A stretch of 48,402 nucleotides of DNA from DATAFT01 sp035544635 (GCA_035544635.1 DATKDQ010000053.1:1-48402); one strand, 5' to 3'. Shown: positions 19,402 to 27,489, numbered from the stretch's first letter. Numbers and translations: made by a program. The notes: generated by a model from the sequence alone, not told the origin.

Positions 19402-20211
19402 ATGAAGCGCGTGCTGACCGCCTTGACGGCGGGCTCGCTGGCGATCGCCGCGATCGTGCTGCTCGAGAGCTTCTGGCTGTTCTGGGTGGCGCTCGCGCTG
19501 CTTCAGGGCTGCGCCATCGAGTATCTACGGCTGGGCAGGCGCGTTCACGCCGAGCTGCCGCGGGCGATCTTCCTGCTCGTCCTACCCGCAGTTGCGCTGC
19601 TGTGGCTCGCCGCCGCGCCGTCACCTGCGGTCCTTCCCTTGGCCGCGCTCGCGGGGTCGCCACTCCTGTTCGCCGTCGCCCTCCTGGCGCGCGGCGGTAC
19701 GCCAGCGTCGGCGGTGGGGGCCCTCGGCTGGCTCTCCTTCGGTCTTCCCTACCTGGTCCTGCCGGTATGGGCCCTTTACGAGCTGCACCGGCAGAGCCGC
19801 TGGGTCCTCCTCGGCCTCCTGGTCGCGGTGTGGGCGAACGACTCGGTCGCGTTCTGGGTCGGTTCGACCTGGGGCAGGCGCAAGCTCGCGCCGCGCCTGT
19901 CGCCGAACAAGACCTGGGAGGGCGCCCTGGGCGGCCTGGTCGGCGGCTCGTTGATCGGGCTCGCCGCCCTGTGGTGGATGATCGGCCGTCAGCCGAGCTG
20001 GACCTTGGGGGCGATCCTGGTGGTCTCGATCGTGGCCGCCCAGCTCGGGGATCTGGTCGAATCCATGCTCAAGCGGGCCGCGGCGGTCAAGGACTCGGGC
20101 GCCCTGTTCCCCGGCCATGGTGGTTTGCTGGATCGGCTCGATGCAATTATTCTAGCCGTGCCGGTGTTTTACGGCCTGTTCGGGGCGACCGGTCTGGCGG
20201 CCGAGCTCTAG
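19402..20211 (+). CDS. cdsA: phosphatidate cytidylyltransferase
   Basis: Inner-membrane enzyme making CDP-diacylglycerol from phosphatidate and CTP. The 269-residue protein has about eight hydrophobic segments; ANDSVAFWVGSTWGRRKLAP, SPNKTWEGALGG and the C-terminal signature QLGDLVESMLKRAAAVKDSG...PGHGGLLDRLDA are the CDS family hallmarks. The ATG at 19402 follows the uppS stop by 17 nt, so the two are probably one transcript. In many bacteria dxr follows cdsA; here the next gene is rseP. Confidence 0.95.
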   Translation: MKRVLTALTAGSLAIAAIVLLESFWLFWVALALLQGCAIEYLRLGRRVHAELPRAIFLLVLPAVALLWLAAAPSPAVLPLAALAGSPLLFAVALLARGGTPASAVGALGWLSFGLPYLVLPVWALYELHRQSRWVLLGLLVAVWANDSVAFWVGSTWGRRKLAPRLSPNKTWEGALGGLVGGSLIGLAALWWMIGRQPSWTLGAILVVSIVAAQLGDLVESMLKRAAAVKDSGALFPGHGGLLDRLDAIILAVPVFYGLFGATGLAAEL

Positions 20212-20326
20212 CCCTGGTCCAGGCCCCGCCGCGGGGCGGTGATCGTCCCGAGAGGCCGGGTCGGGCGCTTCGCCCGGCAACCATCCGGCGCGCCCCTACC
20301 TCTCGGGTCGCCACGGATCTCGCACC

Positions 20327-21685
20327 GTGCAGCTCCTCAGCAACGCGCTCGCCTTTCTCTTCGCCCTCGGCGTCATCGTGTTCGTTCACGAGCTGGGCCA
20401 CTACGTGGTGGCCAAGGCGTTCGGGGTCCGGGTACTCACATTCTCGCTGGGCTTCGGCCGCAAGCTCTGGGGATTCCGCCGCGGGGACACCGAGTACCGG
20501 GTGTCCTGGATCCCGCTCGGGGGCTATGTGAACTTCGCCGGCCATGACCCCGGCGAGCGCAGCCACGATCCGCGCGAGTACCTCAACCGGCCACGCTGGC
20601 AGCGTGTCCTGATCCTGCTTGCGGGGCCGTTCGCGAACGTCTTGCTGGCGGTGGTTCTGGTGGCGGCGGTGTTCATGACCGGGTTCGCCGCGCGCGACGC
20701 CGACGAGGTCCCCGCCGTCGTCGGCATGGTCGAGGAGGGCTCACCCGGTGCTGCGTCCGGGCTCGAGGCGGGAGACCGCGTGCTCACCGTCGAGGGCAGG
20801 CAAGTCGGCAACTGGCAGGATCTCATGTTCGCCATCCTCACCTCGCCCGAGAAGCCGCTGCGCATGGAGTACGAGCGGCTGGAGAGCCCCGGAGAGCCGG
20901 GCACCGTGGCCTCGACGATCCTGCGTCCGACGCGCATCCCGCGGGAGCGGGTGGGCGAGGCCGGCGTCCACCCGCTGGTGATGATCGGCGAGGTCGTCCC
21001 GGGGAGTGCCGCGGAAGAGGCCGGTATCCAGGTGGGCGACGCCGTGCTCGCCATCGAGGGCCACGGGATCAAGAGCTTCGTGGGGCTGCGCGAGCAGGTG
21101 GTGAACCGGCCCGGCGAGCCGCTCGAGCTCGAGATCCTGCGCGGGCGCGAGAGAATTCAGCTCACCGTCGTGCCGCGGCCGGACCGCCAGGGCGCGATGA
21201 TCGGCGTCGGCCAGCCGTTCCGCCGCTACTCGTTCGGCGAGGCCGTGGTCGAGAGCGTGCGGTTCAATGCCGATCTCACCGTCCAGATCCTGTTCCTGGT
21301 CGAGAAGATCTTCGAGCGCAGGATCTCGCTCCGGGCTTCGCTCGGCGGTCCCATCGAGATCGCGGCGGTGTCCGGAGCGGCGGCGCGGCGCGGCTTCCGC
21401 GACTTGCTCCTCTTCATGTCGTTCATCAGCATCAACCTGTTCATCTTCAACCTGTTCCCGATCCCGATCCTGGACGGCGGCCAGATCATGGTCCTGCTGG
21501 TCGAGGGTACGCTGCGACGCGACCTGTCGGTCCGGATCAAGGAACGGATCACCCAGGTGGGATTGGTTATGATCGTCATGCTGATGGCGATGGCGCTGTA
21601 CTTCGACCTCTCGAAGAATCTGCCATCGCTCCTCAAGCCATCGGCCGACGGCGTTGAAACCGGCTCCCCGAGCCAGGAGCACTAG
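20327..21685 (+). CDS. rseP: RIP metalloprotease RseP (site-2 protease family)
   Basis: Intramembrane zinc protease that cleaves membrane-anchored anti-sigma factors and remnant signal peptides. HELGHYVVAKAFGV with the zinc motif HExxH is in the first membrane segment (about residue 20); PLGGYVNFAG, a first PDZ domain (GMVEEGSPGAASGLEAGDRVLTV, quoted as EEGSPGAASGLEAGDRV), a second PDZ (GSAAEEAGIQVGDAVLAI) and the C-terminal FNLFPIPILDGGQ with the third zinc ligand Asp follow. GTG start, 452 residues. It ends just before a repeat-containing intergenic stretch. Confidence 0.95.
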   Translation: MQLLSNALAFLFALGVIVFVHELGHYVVAKAFGVRVLTFSLGFGRKLWGFRRGDTEYRVSWIPLGGYVNFAGHDPGERSHDPREYLNRPRWQRVLILLAGPFANVLLAVVLVAAVFMTGFAARDADEVPAVVGMVEEGSPGAASGLEAGDRVLTVEGRQVGNWQDLMFAILTSPEKPLRMEYERLESPGEPGTVASTILRPTRIPRERVGEAGVHPLVMIGEVVPGSAAEEAGIQVGDAVLAIEGHGIKSFVGLREQVVNRPGEPLELEILRGRERIQLTVVPRPDRQGAMIGVGQPFRRYSFGEAVVESVRFNADLTVQILFLVEKIFERRISLRASLGGPIEIAAVSGAAARRGFRDLLLFMSFISINLFIFNLFPIPILDGGQIMVLLVEGTLRRDLSVRIKERITQVGLVMIVMLMAMALYFDLSKNLPSLLKPSADGVETGSPSQEH

Positions 21686-21708
21686 CACCCTGCCCCGGGA
21701 CGGACAAT

Positions 21709-21791
21709 GCGCCGTCCGCGGCGCCAGAAAGGTCATGCTGGCGGAGGGAGTGGTAGATACCATTCCCGGAGCCAGCGCCGTCCGCGGCGCC
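21709..21791. repeat. composite intergenic repeat: two 17-mers flanking a hairpin
   Basis: GCGCCGTCCGCGGCGCC occurs at 21709-21725 and again at 21775-21791. Between them GGGAGTGGTA-GA-TACCATTCCC (21746-21767) forms a 10-bp hairpin with one G-T pair. The layout 17-mer, then AAAG-TCATG-like spacer, then hairpin matches the 18480-18544 region. Confidence 0.75.
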
Positions 21792-21834
21792 GGAAATCAC
21801 CGCTGGCCGAGGCGGCCAGCCTGGAGAAGCCACG

Positions 21835-22356
21835 ATGGTGGACCGAATCTCGATCGGCGACGAGGCGCCGAACTTCGACCTGAGTTCGACCGAGAGTTGC
21901 CTCCTGATGCTCAGGGACGAGGTGCCGCGGACCGCGGTCGTCCTCTACTTTTTCTCGGATCCCGCGTCGGAGCGCGCCCGCCGCGACCTGGTCGCGCTCG
22001 GCCGGGCCAAGGAGGAGCTACGCAAGGCGCACGCCAAGCCGCTCGCCATCTCGCGGGCCGACCTCGCTTCGCTGCGGAAGCTCCAGATCGATCTCCAGCT
22101 ACCCTATCCGCTGCTCCACGACGACCGCGACTTCTCCAGCCGCTACGGCGTTGCGCCGCCCGTGGAAGGGCAGGAGGCTTTACCAGCGCTCTACGTCGTG
22201 AATCGCCGGCAGCGCGTCCTGTGGCTGTCCAACCCGGTCGTTGCGGTCGAGGAGGCCCTGCCGGAAGTGCTCAAGTCACTCGAGGATCAGGGCTCGCCCG
22301 CCGGCCAGTATCCGCGCAGCGTGGTCAACCGCCTGGTCGATCGCTGGGTGAATTAG
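21835..22356 (+). CDS. peroxiredoxin-fold protein lacking the peroxidatic cysteine
   Basis: A 173-residue protein that begins ISIGDEAPNFDLSST, the usual start of AhpC/TSA peroxiredoxins, followed by a beta strand VVLYFFSDPASERARRDLV where active members carry the peroxidatic Cys (PxxxTxxC). No Cys is present there; the only Cys is at ESCLLML near residue 23. Later blocks (YPLLHDDRDFSSRYGV, ALYVVNRRQRVLW) fit the BCP-like fold. A thioredoxin-fold binding or structural role is therefore more likely than peroxide reduction. ATG start. It opens the envelope cluster 21.8-26.9 kb. Confidence 0.8.
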   Translation: MVDRISIGDEAPNFDLSSTESCLLMLRDEVPRTAVVLYFFSDPASERARRDLVALGRAKEELRKAHAKPLAISRADLASLRKLQIDLQLPYPLLHDDRDFSSRYGVAPPVEGQEALPALYVVNRRQRVLWLSNPVVAVEEALPEVLKSLEDQGSPAGQYPRSVVNRLVDRWVN

Positions 22357-22393
22357 TGCCTCGCGTCGCGCGATCGCTCGGAGCGAGTCGCTA

Positions 22394-23149
22394 GTGTCTC
22401 GGCGGCTCCTGCGCGCGCTCGGGCATCTGGTCTGGGCGGGTGTCCTCCTGGCGGGGTTCGTCCTCTCCTCGTATCTGGCGTTCAACGGGTTCGTGCGGCG
22501 CGGCGAGGTCATCCTGCCCGAGGTCGTGGGGCTGTCGCTCGATGAGGCGGAGGCGCGGCTCGCGACCGCCGGCATCGCGGTGCGTTGGCAGAAGGAGCGC
22601 GATCGCTTCGACGCCGACGTGCCTCCGGGCAAGGTGGTGCTCCAGATCCCGAAGGGAGGGACGCCGGCGAAGCGGCGCAGCGTGGTCGAGGTGGCGCTGT
22701 CACGGGGGCGCGAGCTGGTCGAGGTGCCGGACCTGGCGGGTCAGCCGATGCCGACCGTGCTCGTGCATCTGCGCGCGGCCGGCCTCACGGTGGGCCGGTC
22801 GTTCGGGATCTACGCCCCGGGCGGCGCCGAGGGCGTGGTCGTGCTCCAGGCACCGTCGCCCGGAGCACGCGTGGATCCTGCGACCCCGGTCGATCTCTTC
22901 CTGCGCCTCGCCGACACCGGCGAGAGCTACGTAATGCCCGACCTGATCTACCGCCAATACGACGGCGTGCGCGAGTTCTTCGAGCGCCGCGGCTTCCGCT
23001 TGGGGAGCGTCAAGTACGAGCTCTACGAGGGGGTGGCGCCGGGGGTCGTCCTGCGGCAGCACCCGCTTGCCGGCCACCGGCTGCGCCCTCGCGACGTGAT
23101 CTCGCTGGTGGTGGCGGACGGACGGCGGGTCGCCGAGGTCGGCCGGTGA
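22394..23149 (+). CDS. membrane-anchored PASTA domain protein
   Basis: A 251-residue protein with one N-terminal membrane anchor (VWAGVLLAGFVLSSYLAF, about residues 14-31) and three PASTA repeats outside: VILPEVVGLSLDEAEARLATAGI, VEVPDLAGQPMPTVLVHLRAAGL and VMPDLIYRQYDGVREFFERRGF (each quoted up to its helix). PASTA domains bind peptidoglycan fragments or beta-lactam-like ligands in kinases and PBPs; no kinase domain is attached here. GTG start after the peroxiredoxin-fold gene. Its stop overlaps the start of rpe (GTGA), so the pair is translationally coupled. Confidence 0.87.
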   Translation: MSRRLLRALGHLVWAGVLLAGFVLSSYLAFNGFVRRGEVILPEVVGLSLDEAEARLATAGIAVRWQKERDRFDADVPPGKVVLQIPKGGTPAKRRSVVEVALSRGRELVEVPDLAGQPMPTVLVHLRAAGLTVGRSFGIYAPGGAEGVVVLQAPSPGARVDPATPVDLFLRLADTGESYVMPDLIYRQYDGVREFFERRGFRLGSVKYELYEGVAPGVVLRQHPLAGHRLRPRDVISLVVADGRRVAEVGR

Positions 23150-23805
23150 AGATCGCTCCCTCCATCCTGGCGGCGGACCTCCTGGACCTCGGCGGTGCGG
23201 TGGCGGCGGCCGAGGCGGGCGGCGCCGAGCTCCTCCACGTCGACGTCATGGACGGGCACTTCGTGCCGAACCTGACCTTCGGGATCCCGGTGGTGGCCGC
23301 CCTCTCGCGCCGGACGCGGTTGCCGCTCGACGTGCATCTCATGGTGTCGAACCCCGAGCGGCTGCTCGACGCCTATGTCGAGGCCGGCGCCGCCTGGGTA
23401 TCGGTTCACTGGGAGGCCGCACCGCATCTTCACCGCCTCGTCACTCACCTGCGCGGCCGCGGCGTGCGGGCCGGCGTCGCGCTCAACCCGGCCACGCCGG
23501 TGGGAGTGCTCGAGGACGTGCTCCCCGCCCTCGACTACGTGCTGGTCATGTCGGTCGATCCGGGATGGAGCGGGCAGCCGTTCCTGCCGGGAGCGCTGGA
23601 GAAGGCCGCGAAGCTTCGGGAGACGATCGCCCGCCGTGGCCTCGCGGTCGAGATCGAGATGGACGGAGGGATCGGCCCGGCGAACGTGAGCGCGGTGGCG
23701 CGGAGCGGTGTCGACGTCGCCGTCGCGGGTTCGGAGGTCTACCGGCAGCCTGATCCGGCGGCGGCCATCCGGGCGCTGCGCTCGCGCATCGAGGCGGCGG
23801 CATGA
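23146..23805 (+). CDS. rpe: ribulose-phosphate 3-epimerase
   Basis: Interconverts ribulose-5-phosphate and xylulose-5-phosphate in the pentose phosphate pathway. TIM barrel with KIAPSILAAD at the start, LLHVDVMDGHFVPNLTFG (metal ligands His and Asp), LDVHLMVSNP, MSVDPGWSGQPF and IEMDGGI with the catalytic Asp. The start is the GTG at 23146, overlapping the PASTA gene stop by 4 nt and giving 219 residues, as usual. The stop overlaps the ATG of bamD by 4 nt. Confidence 0.96.
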   Translation: MKIAPSILAADLLDLGGAVAAAEAGGAELLHVDVMDGHFVPNLTFGIPVVAALSRRTRLPLDVHLMVSNPERLLDAYVEAGAAWVSVHWEAAPHLHRLVTHLRGRGVRAGVALNPATPVGVLEDVLPALDYVLVMSVDPGWSGQPFLPGALEKAAKLRETIARRGLAVEIEMDGGIGPANVSAVARSGVDVAVAGSEVYRQPDPAAAIRALRSRIEAAA

Positions 23806-24683
23806 ACAGGACCGCCCGCGGGATCGCGGCGCTCCTCGCGCTGCTGCTCGGCGTCGCCGCCTGCGGCGGAGTGCGGGAGGATCCCATTCTCCAGCTGTCC
23901 TCGGCGGAGGCCCTGGCCGAGGGGCGCAAGCTCATGGCGGAGGGCAAGTTCGGCCCGGCCCGCCGCTACTTCATCCACGCGTTCGAGGTCGAGCCCAACT
24001 CGGCCACCGGACGCGAGGGCCTGCTGCTGGCGGCCGACGCCTTCTTCATGGCGGGCGGCGAGGACAACCTGATCAAGGCCGAGGCCCGTTATCGCGACTT
24101 CGTCAACCGCTTCCCGACCAGCGAGCACGCGGCCTACGCGCAGTTTCAGATCGGCCTGTCGCAATCGCGTCGGATCGCGAAGCCCGACCGCGATCAGGCG
24201 GTCTCGAAGCAGGCGCTCCAGTCGCTGGAGGAGGTGCGACGGTTCTATCCGACGTCGACCTACGCCGAGCAGGCCGCCGAGGAGATCGAGCGGGTGCGCG
24301 GTCGTCTGGCGGAGCACGACTACCTGGTCGGCCGCTTCTACCAGCGATTCGGGCTTCCCTTCTCCGCGATCCAACGCTACGAGTACCTGCTCGAGAACTA
24401 TCCGGAGTACGACGAGAAGGACAAGGTGCTCTACCATCTGTGCACGGCCTACGCCGACCGCAAAGGTCAGGGCGACGGCCAGCGCGCGCGAGACGTCTGC
24501 GATCGTCTGGCGCGCGAGTTCCCAGAGAGCGAGTATGTGGCGAAGATCCCCAAGAAATGGCCTGAAGATCCGAAGCAGCCGCCCGCGCCCGCTCAGCCGG
24601 ACGCGAAGGACGAGCCCGCGGAGACGCGCGCTGGCGCGGGCCGCGGGACCTATCCTCCTCCTGCTGCTGACGACGGCCTGTAG
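23802..24683 (+). CDS. bamD: outer membrane protein assembly factor BamD
   Basis: Lipoprotein subunit of the beta-barrel assembly machine. Signal peptide with lipobox GVAACG (acylated Cys at about residue 22), then TPR repeats: ALAEGRKLMAEGKFGPARRYF, EARYRDFVNRFPTSEHAAYAQFQ, QSLEEVRRFYPTSTYAEQA and GLPFSAIQRYEYLLENYPEY (each quoted in part). Pro/Ala-rich C-terminal tail after about residue 260. 293 aa, a usual length. ATG overlaps the rpe stop; the 3' end overlaps the ybgF-like gene. Confidence 0.93.
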   Translation: MNRTARGIAALLALLLGVAACGGVREDPILQLSSAEALAEGRKLMAEGKFGPARRYFIHAFEVEPNSATGREGLLLAADAFFMAGGEDNLIKAEARYRDFVNRFPTSEHAAYAQFQIGLSQSRRIAKPDRDQAVSKQALQSLEEVRRFYPTSTYAEQAAEEIERVRGRLAEHDYLVGRFYQRFGLPFSAIQRYEYLLENYPEYDEKDKVLYHLCTAYADRKGQGDGQRARDVCDRLAREFPESEYVAKIPKKWPEDPKQPPAPAQPDAKDEPAETRAGAGRGTYPPPAADDGL

Positions 24684-25485
24684 CGCGCAGGTTCCGTTCA
24701 CCGGGCGCTCGCGCGGGCTCGAGGAGGACGTCGCGGCGCTCGAGCGGCGCGTGGTCGAGCTGCAGCGCCAGACCACCGTGGACAAGGTGGAGATCGACCG
24801 CCTGCGCCAGAAGTTGGCCGCGCTCGAGGAGCGCCTCGACCGCGAGGCAGAGGAGCGGGCAGCCGCCGCGGCGCGCGCCAGTGCTCCGCGGGGGCTCCGG
24901 GAAGAGAACGTGCCGGCGCCGCGCCGGGTCGAGGTGATCGAGGTCTCGGACCTCGAGGAGCCGCTGGACGAGGCGATCCAGGAAGAGTCGCAGGCGGCGT
25001 CCGGGCCGGCGTCGACCCTCTCGACCGGGGCGGTGCGCCCCGAGCCGGCGCCACCGGCGGGGACCGAATCGGCGCCGGCGGGTGGGCCGTCGGTCGCCAC
25101 CACCATCATCACACCGGCCGCCCAGGCGCTCTACGACCAGGGCTACAGCCTCTACCATCAGGGGCGGTACACCGATGCCGAGGAGACCTTCCACCGCTTT
25201 CTGGCCGCCTATGCGCGTACCGATCTCGGTGACAATGCTCGTTACTGGATCGGTGAATGCCGGCTCGCGCGCAACGAGCTCCAGGGCGCGCTCGACGCCT
25301 TCCGCGAGACCGTGCGCGAGTACCCCGACGGCAACAAGACGCCGGACGCGCTGCTGCGCGCGGGCGAGGTCCTCGAGCGCCTGGGCGACGCCGACGGCGC
25401 GCGGGCCAGCTACCGGGAGGTCGAGCGGCGCTTTCCGGAGAGCGCTGCCAGCGCCGAGGCGAGCGGCCGCCTGGAGCGACTGTGA
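24535..25485 (+). CDS. YbgF/CpoB-like Tol-Pal lipoprotein with coiled coil and TPR
   Basis: Periplasmic coordinator of cell-envelope constriction in the CpoB/YbgF family. A lipoprotein signal (GPILLLLLTTACS) is followed by a coiled coil (RGLEEDVAALERRVVELQRQ and on, about residues 60-105), an Ala/Pro-rich linker and three C-terminal TPRs beginning AQALYDQGYSLYHQGRYTDA. The first in-frame ATG, 24535, would give an unusually long ~35-residue Arg-rich leader and a 149-nt overlap with bamD. A CTG at 24631, with GGAG 7 nt upstream, would place a perfect 17-residue lipoprotein signal at the start and may be the true initiator. Family membership is secure, the start is not. Confidence 0.83.
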   Translation: MWRRSPRNGLKIRSSRPRPLSRTRRTSPRRRALARAAGPILLLLLTTACSAQVPFTGRSRGLEEDVAALERRVVELQRQTTVDKVEIDRLRQKLAALEERLDREAEERAAAAARASAPRGLREENVPAPRRVEVIEVSDLEEPLDEAIQEESQAASGPASTLSTGAVRPEPAPPAGTESAPAGGPSVATTIITPAAQALYDQGYSLYHQGRYTDAEETFHRFLAAYARTDLGDNARYWIGECRLARNELQGALDAFRETVREYPDGNKTPDALLRAGEVLERLGDADGARASYREVERRFPESAASAEASGRLERL

Positions 25486-25545
25486 GCGCCGCCCTGGGCA
25501 CCGGCTTCGGCGTCGAGCCGACTCGAGGGGCAGGCCGCCTAAGCC

Positions 25546-25574
25546 TTGACAAACCAAGGCGACAGGGCTAGCCT
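25546..25574 (+). promoter_or_regulatory. sigma-70 type promoter of the LysM gene
   Basis: Perfect -35 TTGACA (25546-25551), 17-nt spacer, TAGCCT (25569-25574), about 90 nt upstream of the start codon. The preceding AAGCCTTGAC also occurs at 45309. Confidence 0.5.
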
Positions 25575-25661
25575 CTCAAGGCACTCAATAGGCTTGTATC
25601 GATAGGCGCATTTTGCGTTGCACCCGTCCCCTCCGCGGAGGGCTTTGGCAGGAGGTTGTCG

Positions 25662-26870
25662 TTGACTAGAACGCGCCTGGCGCTCGCAACAGCCCTGCTC
25701 GTCCTCGCCGCCGGCAGCCTGCCGGCGCAGACACCCCCGTCGGATCTCCACCTGGTCGGCGACCACTGGACGGCCTGGGACCCGCCCACCGAGTTCCCCG
25801 AGGGGGTCGAGGTCTACACCATCGTGGTCGGGGACACGCTGTGGGACCTCGCCCAGCGATTCCTCGGCGATCCCTACCTGTGGCCTCAGATCTGGGAGCG
25901 CAATCGCTACATTCTGGACGCTCACTGGATCTACCCGGGCGATCCACTCCTGCTCGGTCTCGAGGTGGCCGCGCCCGGGACGCCCACCGCCGCCGAGCTG
26001 ACCGACTTGGACCAGCCCGCGGTGGGCGAGACCGCCCCTCCGGCGTCCGAGATCGCGGTCGCGCAGCCGTCGATCGGTGCCGTCGAAATCGGCGCGCCGT
26101 CCTACCCGTTCGTGCAGCTCGGCAGCGCGGACGACATCTACTGCAGCGGCTACATCGGCGACGTGAGCGAGGAGTTTCCCTATCAGATCGTCGGCAGCGA
26201 GTACGAGTTCCTAAAGCCCACGTTCGAGTACCGCGGCGCGCGCGCCCCGATCCAGGCGCGCTTCGGAGCGGCCGATACGGTCAAGTACGGGCTCAGCCTC
26301 GGCGACATCGTGTACCTGGATCGCGGCGACTCGGGCGGGCTCTCGCCCGGTGACGTCCTGACGGCGGTCGAGCCGGAGCACGTGGTGAAGCATCCCTTGA
26401 CCGGCAAGCCGGTCGGACGTTTCCACTCCTACAACGGGCGCGTGCTCGTGCTCGCAGTGCAGGAGGAGACAGCGATCGGCGAGATCGTGCAGAGCTGCGA
26501 CCCGATCATTATCGGCTCCACGCTCAGACCGTTCGTGCCGGAGCCGGTGCCCTCGGAGCGCAGGCAGCCGATGCGCCCGCAGACCGATCCGTCGAGCCGC
26601 GAGGCGCTGGCCAACGCCGCCACCATCGTGTTCGCCAAGGACCGCCTGGTCACGCTGGGCCAGGACCACGTCGTCTTCATCGACCGCGGCGAGGAGAACG
26701 ACCTCGTCCCGGGCGACGTGCTGACGGTCTACCGCGTCCCGGCGTCCAACCTCCCGCCGCTGGTGCTCGGCGAGATCGCCATCCTCTCGGTGCGTCCGTA
26801 CACTTCGGTGGCGAAAGTGGTGACCTCGCGTCATCCGATGTACGTCGGTGACCTGGCGCTGCTCGACTGA
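25662..26870 (+). CDS. secreted LysM domain protein
   Basis: A 402-residue exported protein. The signal peptide (LALATALLVLAAGSLPAQ) is followed by one LysM domain near residues 48-98: EVYTIVVGDTLWDLAQRFLG...YPGDPLLL, with WPQIWERNRYIL in the middle. The remainder (about residue 130 to the end) contains two beta-rich segments each with a DRG...PGDVLT block (LDRGDSGGLSPGDVLTAVEP and IDRGEENDLVPGDVLTVYRV), a common companion of LysM in peptidoglycan-associated proteins. TTG at 25662 is chosen because AGGAGG lies 6 nt upstream; the TTG at 25656 is too close to it. Likely binds peptidoglycan; no catalytic site is visible. Confidence 0.87.
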   Translation: MTRTRLALATALLVLAAGSLPAQTPPSDLHLVGDHWTAWDPPTEFPEGVEVYTIVVGDTLWDLAQRFLGDPYLWPQIWERNRYILDAHWIYPGDPLLLGLEVAAPGTPTAAELTDLDQPAVGETAPPASEIAVAQPSIGAVEIGAPSYPFVQLGSADDIYCSGYIGDVSEEFPYQIVGSEYEFLKPTFEYRGARAPIQARFGAADTVKYGLSLGDIVYLDRGDSGGLSPGDVLTAVEPEHVVKHPLTGKPVGRFHSYNGRVLVLAVQEETAIGEIVQSCDPIIIGSTLRPFVPEPVPSERRQPMRPQTDPSSREALANAATIVFAKDRLVTLGQDHVVFIDRGEENDLVPGDVLTVYRVPASNLPPLVLGEIAILSVRPYTSVAKVVTSRHPMYVGDLALLD

Positions 26871-26952
26871 GCGGCGCGCCCACGCTGGTAGCCGCCGTGC
26901 CGCTCGTCGAGCCAGGCACGCCGGCATCTTCGCCGGGCTCAGCGAGCGCGCG

Positions 26953-26978
26953 CGCCTCGACGAAAAAGATCGCGTCGA
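26953..26978. repeat. inverted repeat upstream of the Fis-type gene
   Basis: CCTCGACG (26953-26960) and CGTCGAGG (26971-26978) form a perfect 8-bp pair around an A-rich 10-nt loop. No T-run follows; it may be a weak terminator for the LysM gene or an operator for the downstream promoter. Confidence 0.4.
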
Positions 26979-27004
26979 GGACCGCTCTCGTCGACGAAGG
27001 ATTG

Positions 27005-27013
27005 TGGTATGTT
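27005..27013 (+). promoter_or_regulatory. extended -10 promoter of the Fis-type gene
   Basis: TGG-TATGTT, a TGn extended -10 about 33 nt upstream of the TTG start. Confidence 0.4.
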
Positions 27014-27045
27014 CCGCCGATCCCGTCGAGGAAGAGAGGCGCTGG

Positions 27046-27324
27046 TTGAGCGGTGAGAATCTGAACGGCCAGCTCACTCGTCTGGTGAGCGAGCTGGTGC
27101 GCCGGGGCGTGACGCTCGAGCAGGCGCGCAACGAGTTCGAGAAGCAGTTCATCCTCGCGTCACTGCGAAATCACGACGGGAACTTCTCGCGCTCGGCGAA
27201 GTTCCTCGGCGTGCACCGCAACACGCTGCGCAACAAGATCACGACGCTGGGGATGTCGGCGTCGGACTTCGAGGGGGCGCGCAGCGTCAAGAAGCGCCGC
27301 GGTTCACGCGTCGCCCACCGCTGA
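27046..27324 (+). CDS. small Fis-type helix-turn-helix protein
   Basis: A 92-residue DNA-binding protein. EFEKQFILASLRNHDGNFSR followed by SAKFLGVHRNTLRNKITTLG is the HTH_8/Fis C-terminal domain also found at the end of NtrC-type activators; here it stands almost alone with a ~30-residue helical N-terminus. TTG at 27046 has a purine-rich GAAGAGAGG box about 7 nt upstream; the frame is open further upstream without family similarity. Likely a nucleoid-associated or local regulator; targets unknown. A C-terminal Lys/Arg-rich tail may add nonspecific DNA contacts. Confidence 0.82.
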   Translation: MSGENLNGQLTRLVSELVRRGVTLEQARNEFEKQFILASLRNHDGNFSRSAKFLGVHRNTLRNKITTLGMSASDFEGARSVKKRRGSRVAHR

Positions 27325-27418
27325 CCGGCGGTCGCGGCCCGGGGGCTAGGAGGGTGTCCGAGTAATGCAGGTCAGCGTTTCGGAGCACGGGAGCCCGTCG
27401 TCCGCTGACGGGCGACGC

Positions 27419-27489
27419 GCGCCGTCCGCGGCGCCCAACAGCAACTAGCCTCCGGAGGAGCGTGCTATTCAGCACGCTCCGGAGGCTAG
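27419..27489. repeat. 17-mer plus long hairpin between fis-like gene and tatA
   Basis: GCGCCGTCCGCGGCGCC at 27419-27435, then a hairpin from 27445 to 27489: CTAGCCTCC-GGAGGA-GCGTGCT, loop ATTC, AGCACGC-TCC-GGAGGCTAG, with a 3-nt bulge in the left arm. The core is nearly identical to the 18505-18544 hairpin. Its right arm contains the tatA stop codon, and it separates two convergent genes, so a bidirectional terminator role is possible. Confidence 0.72.
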
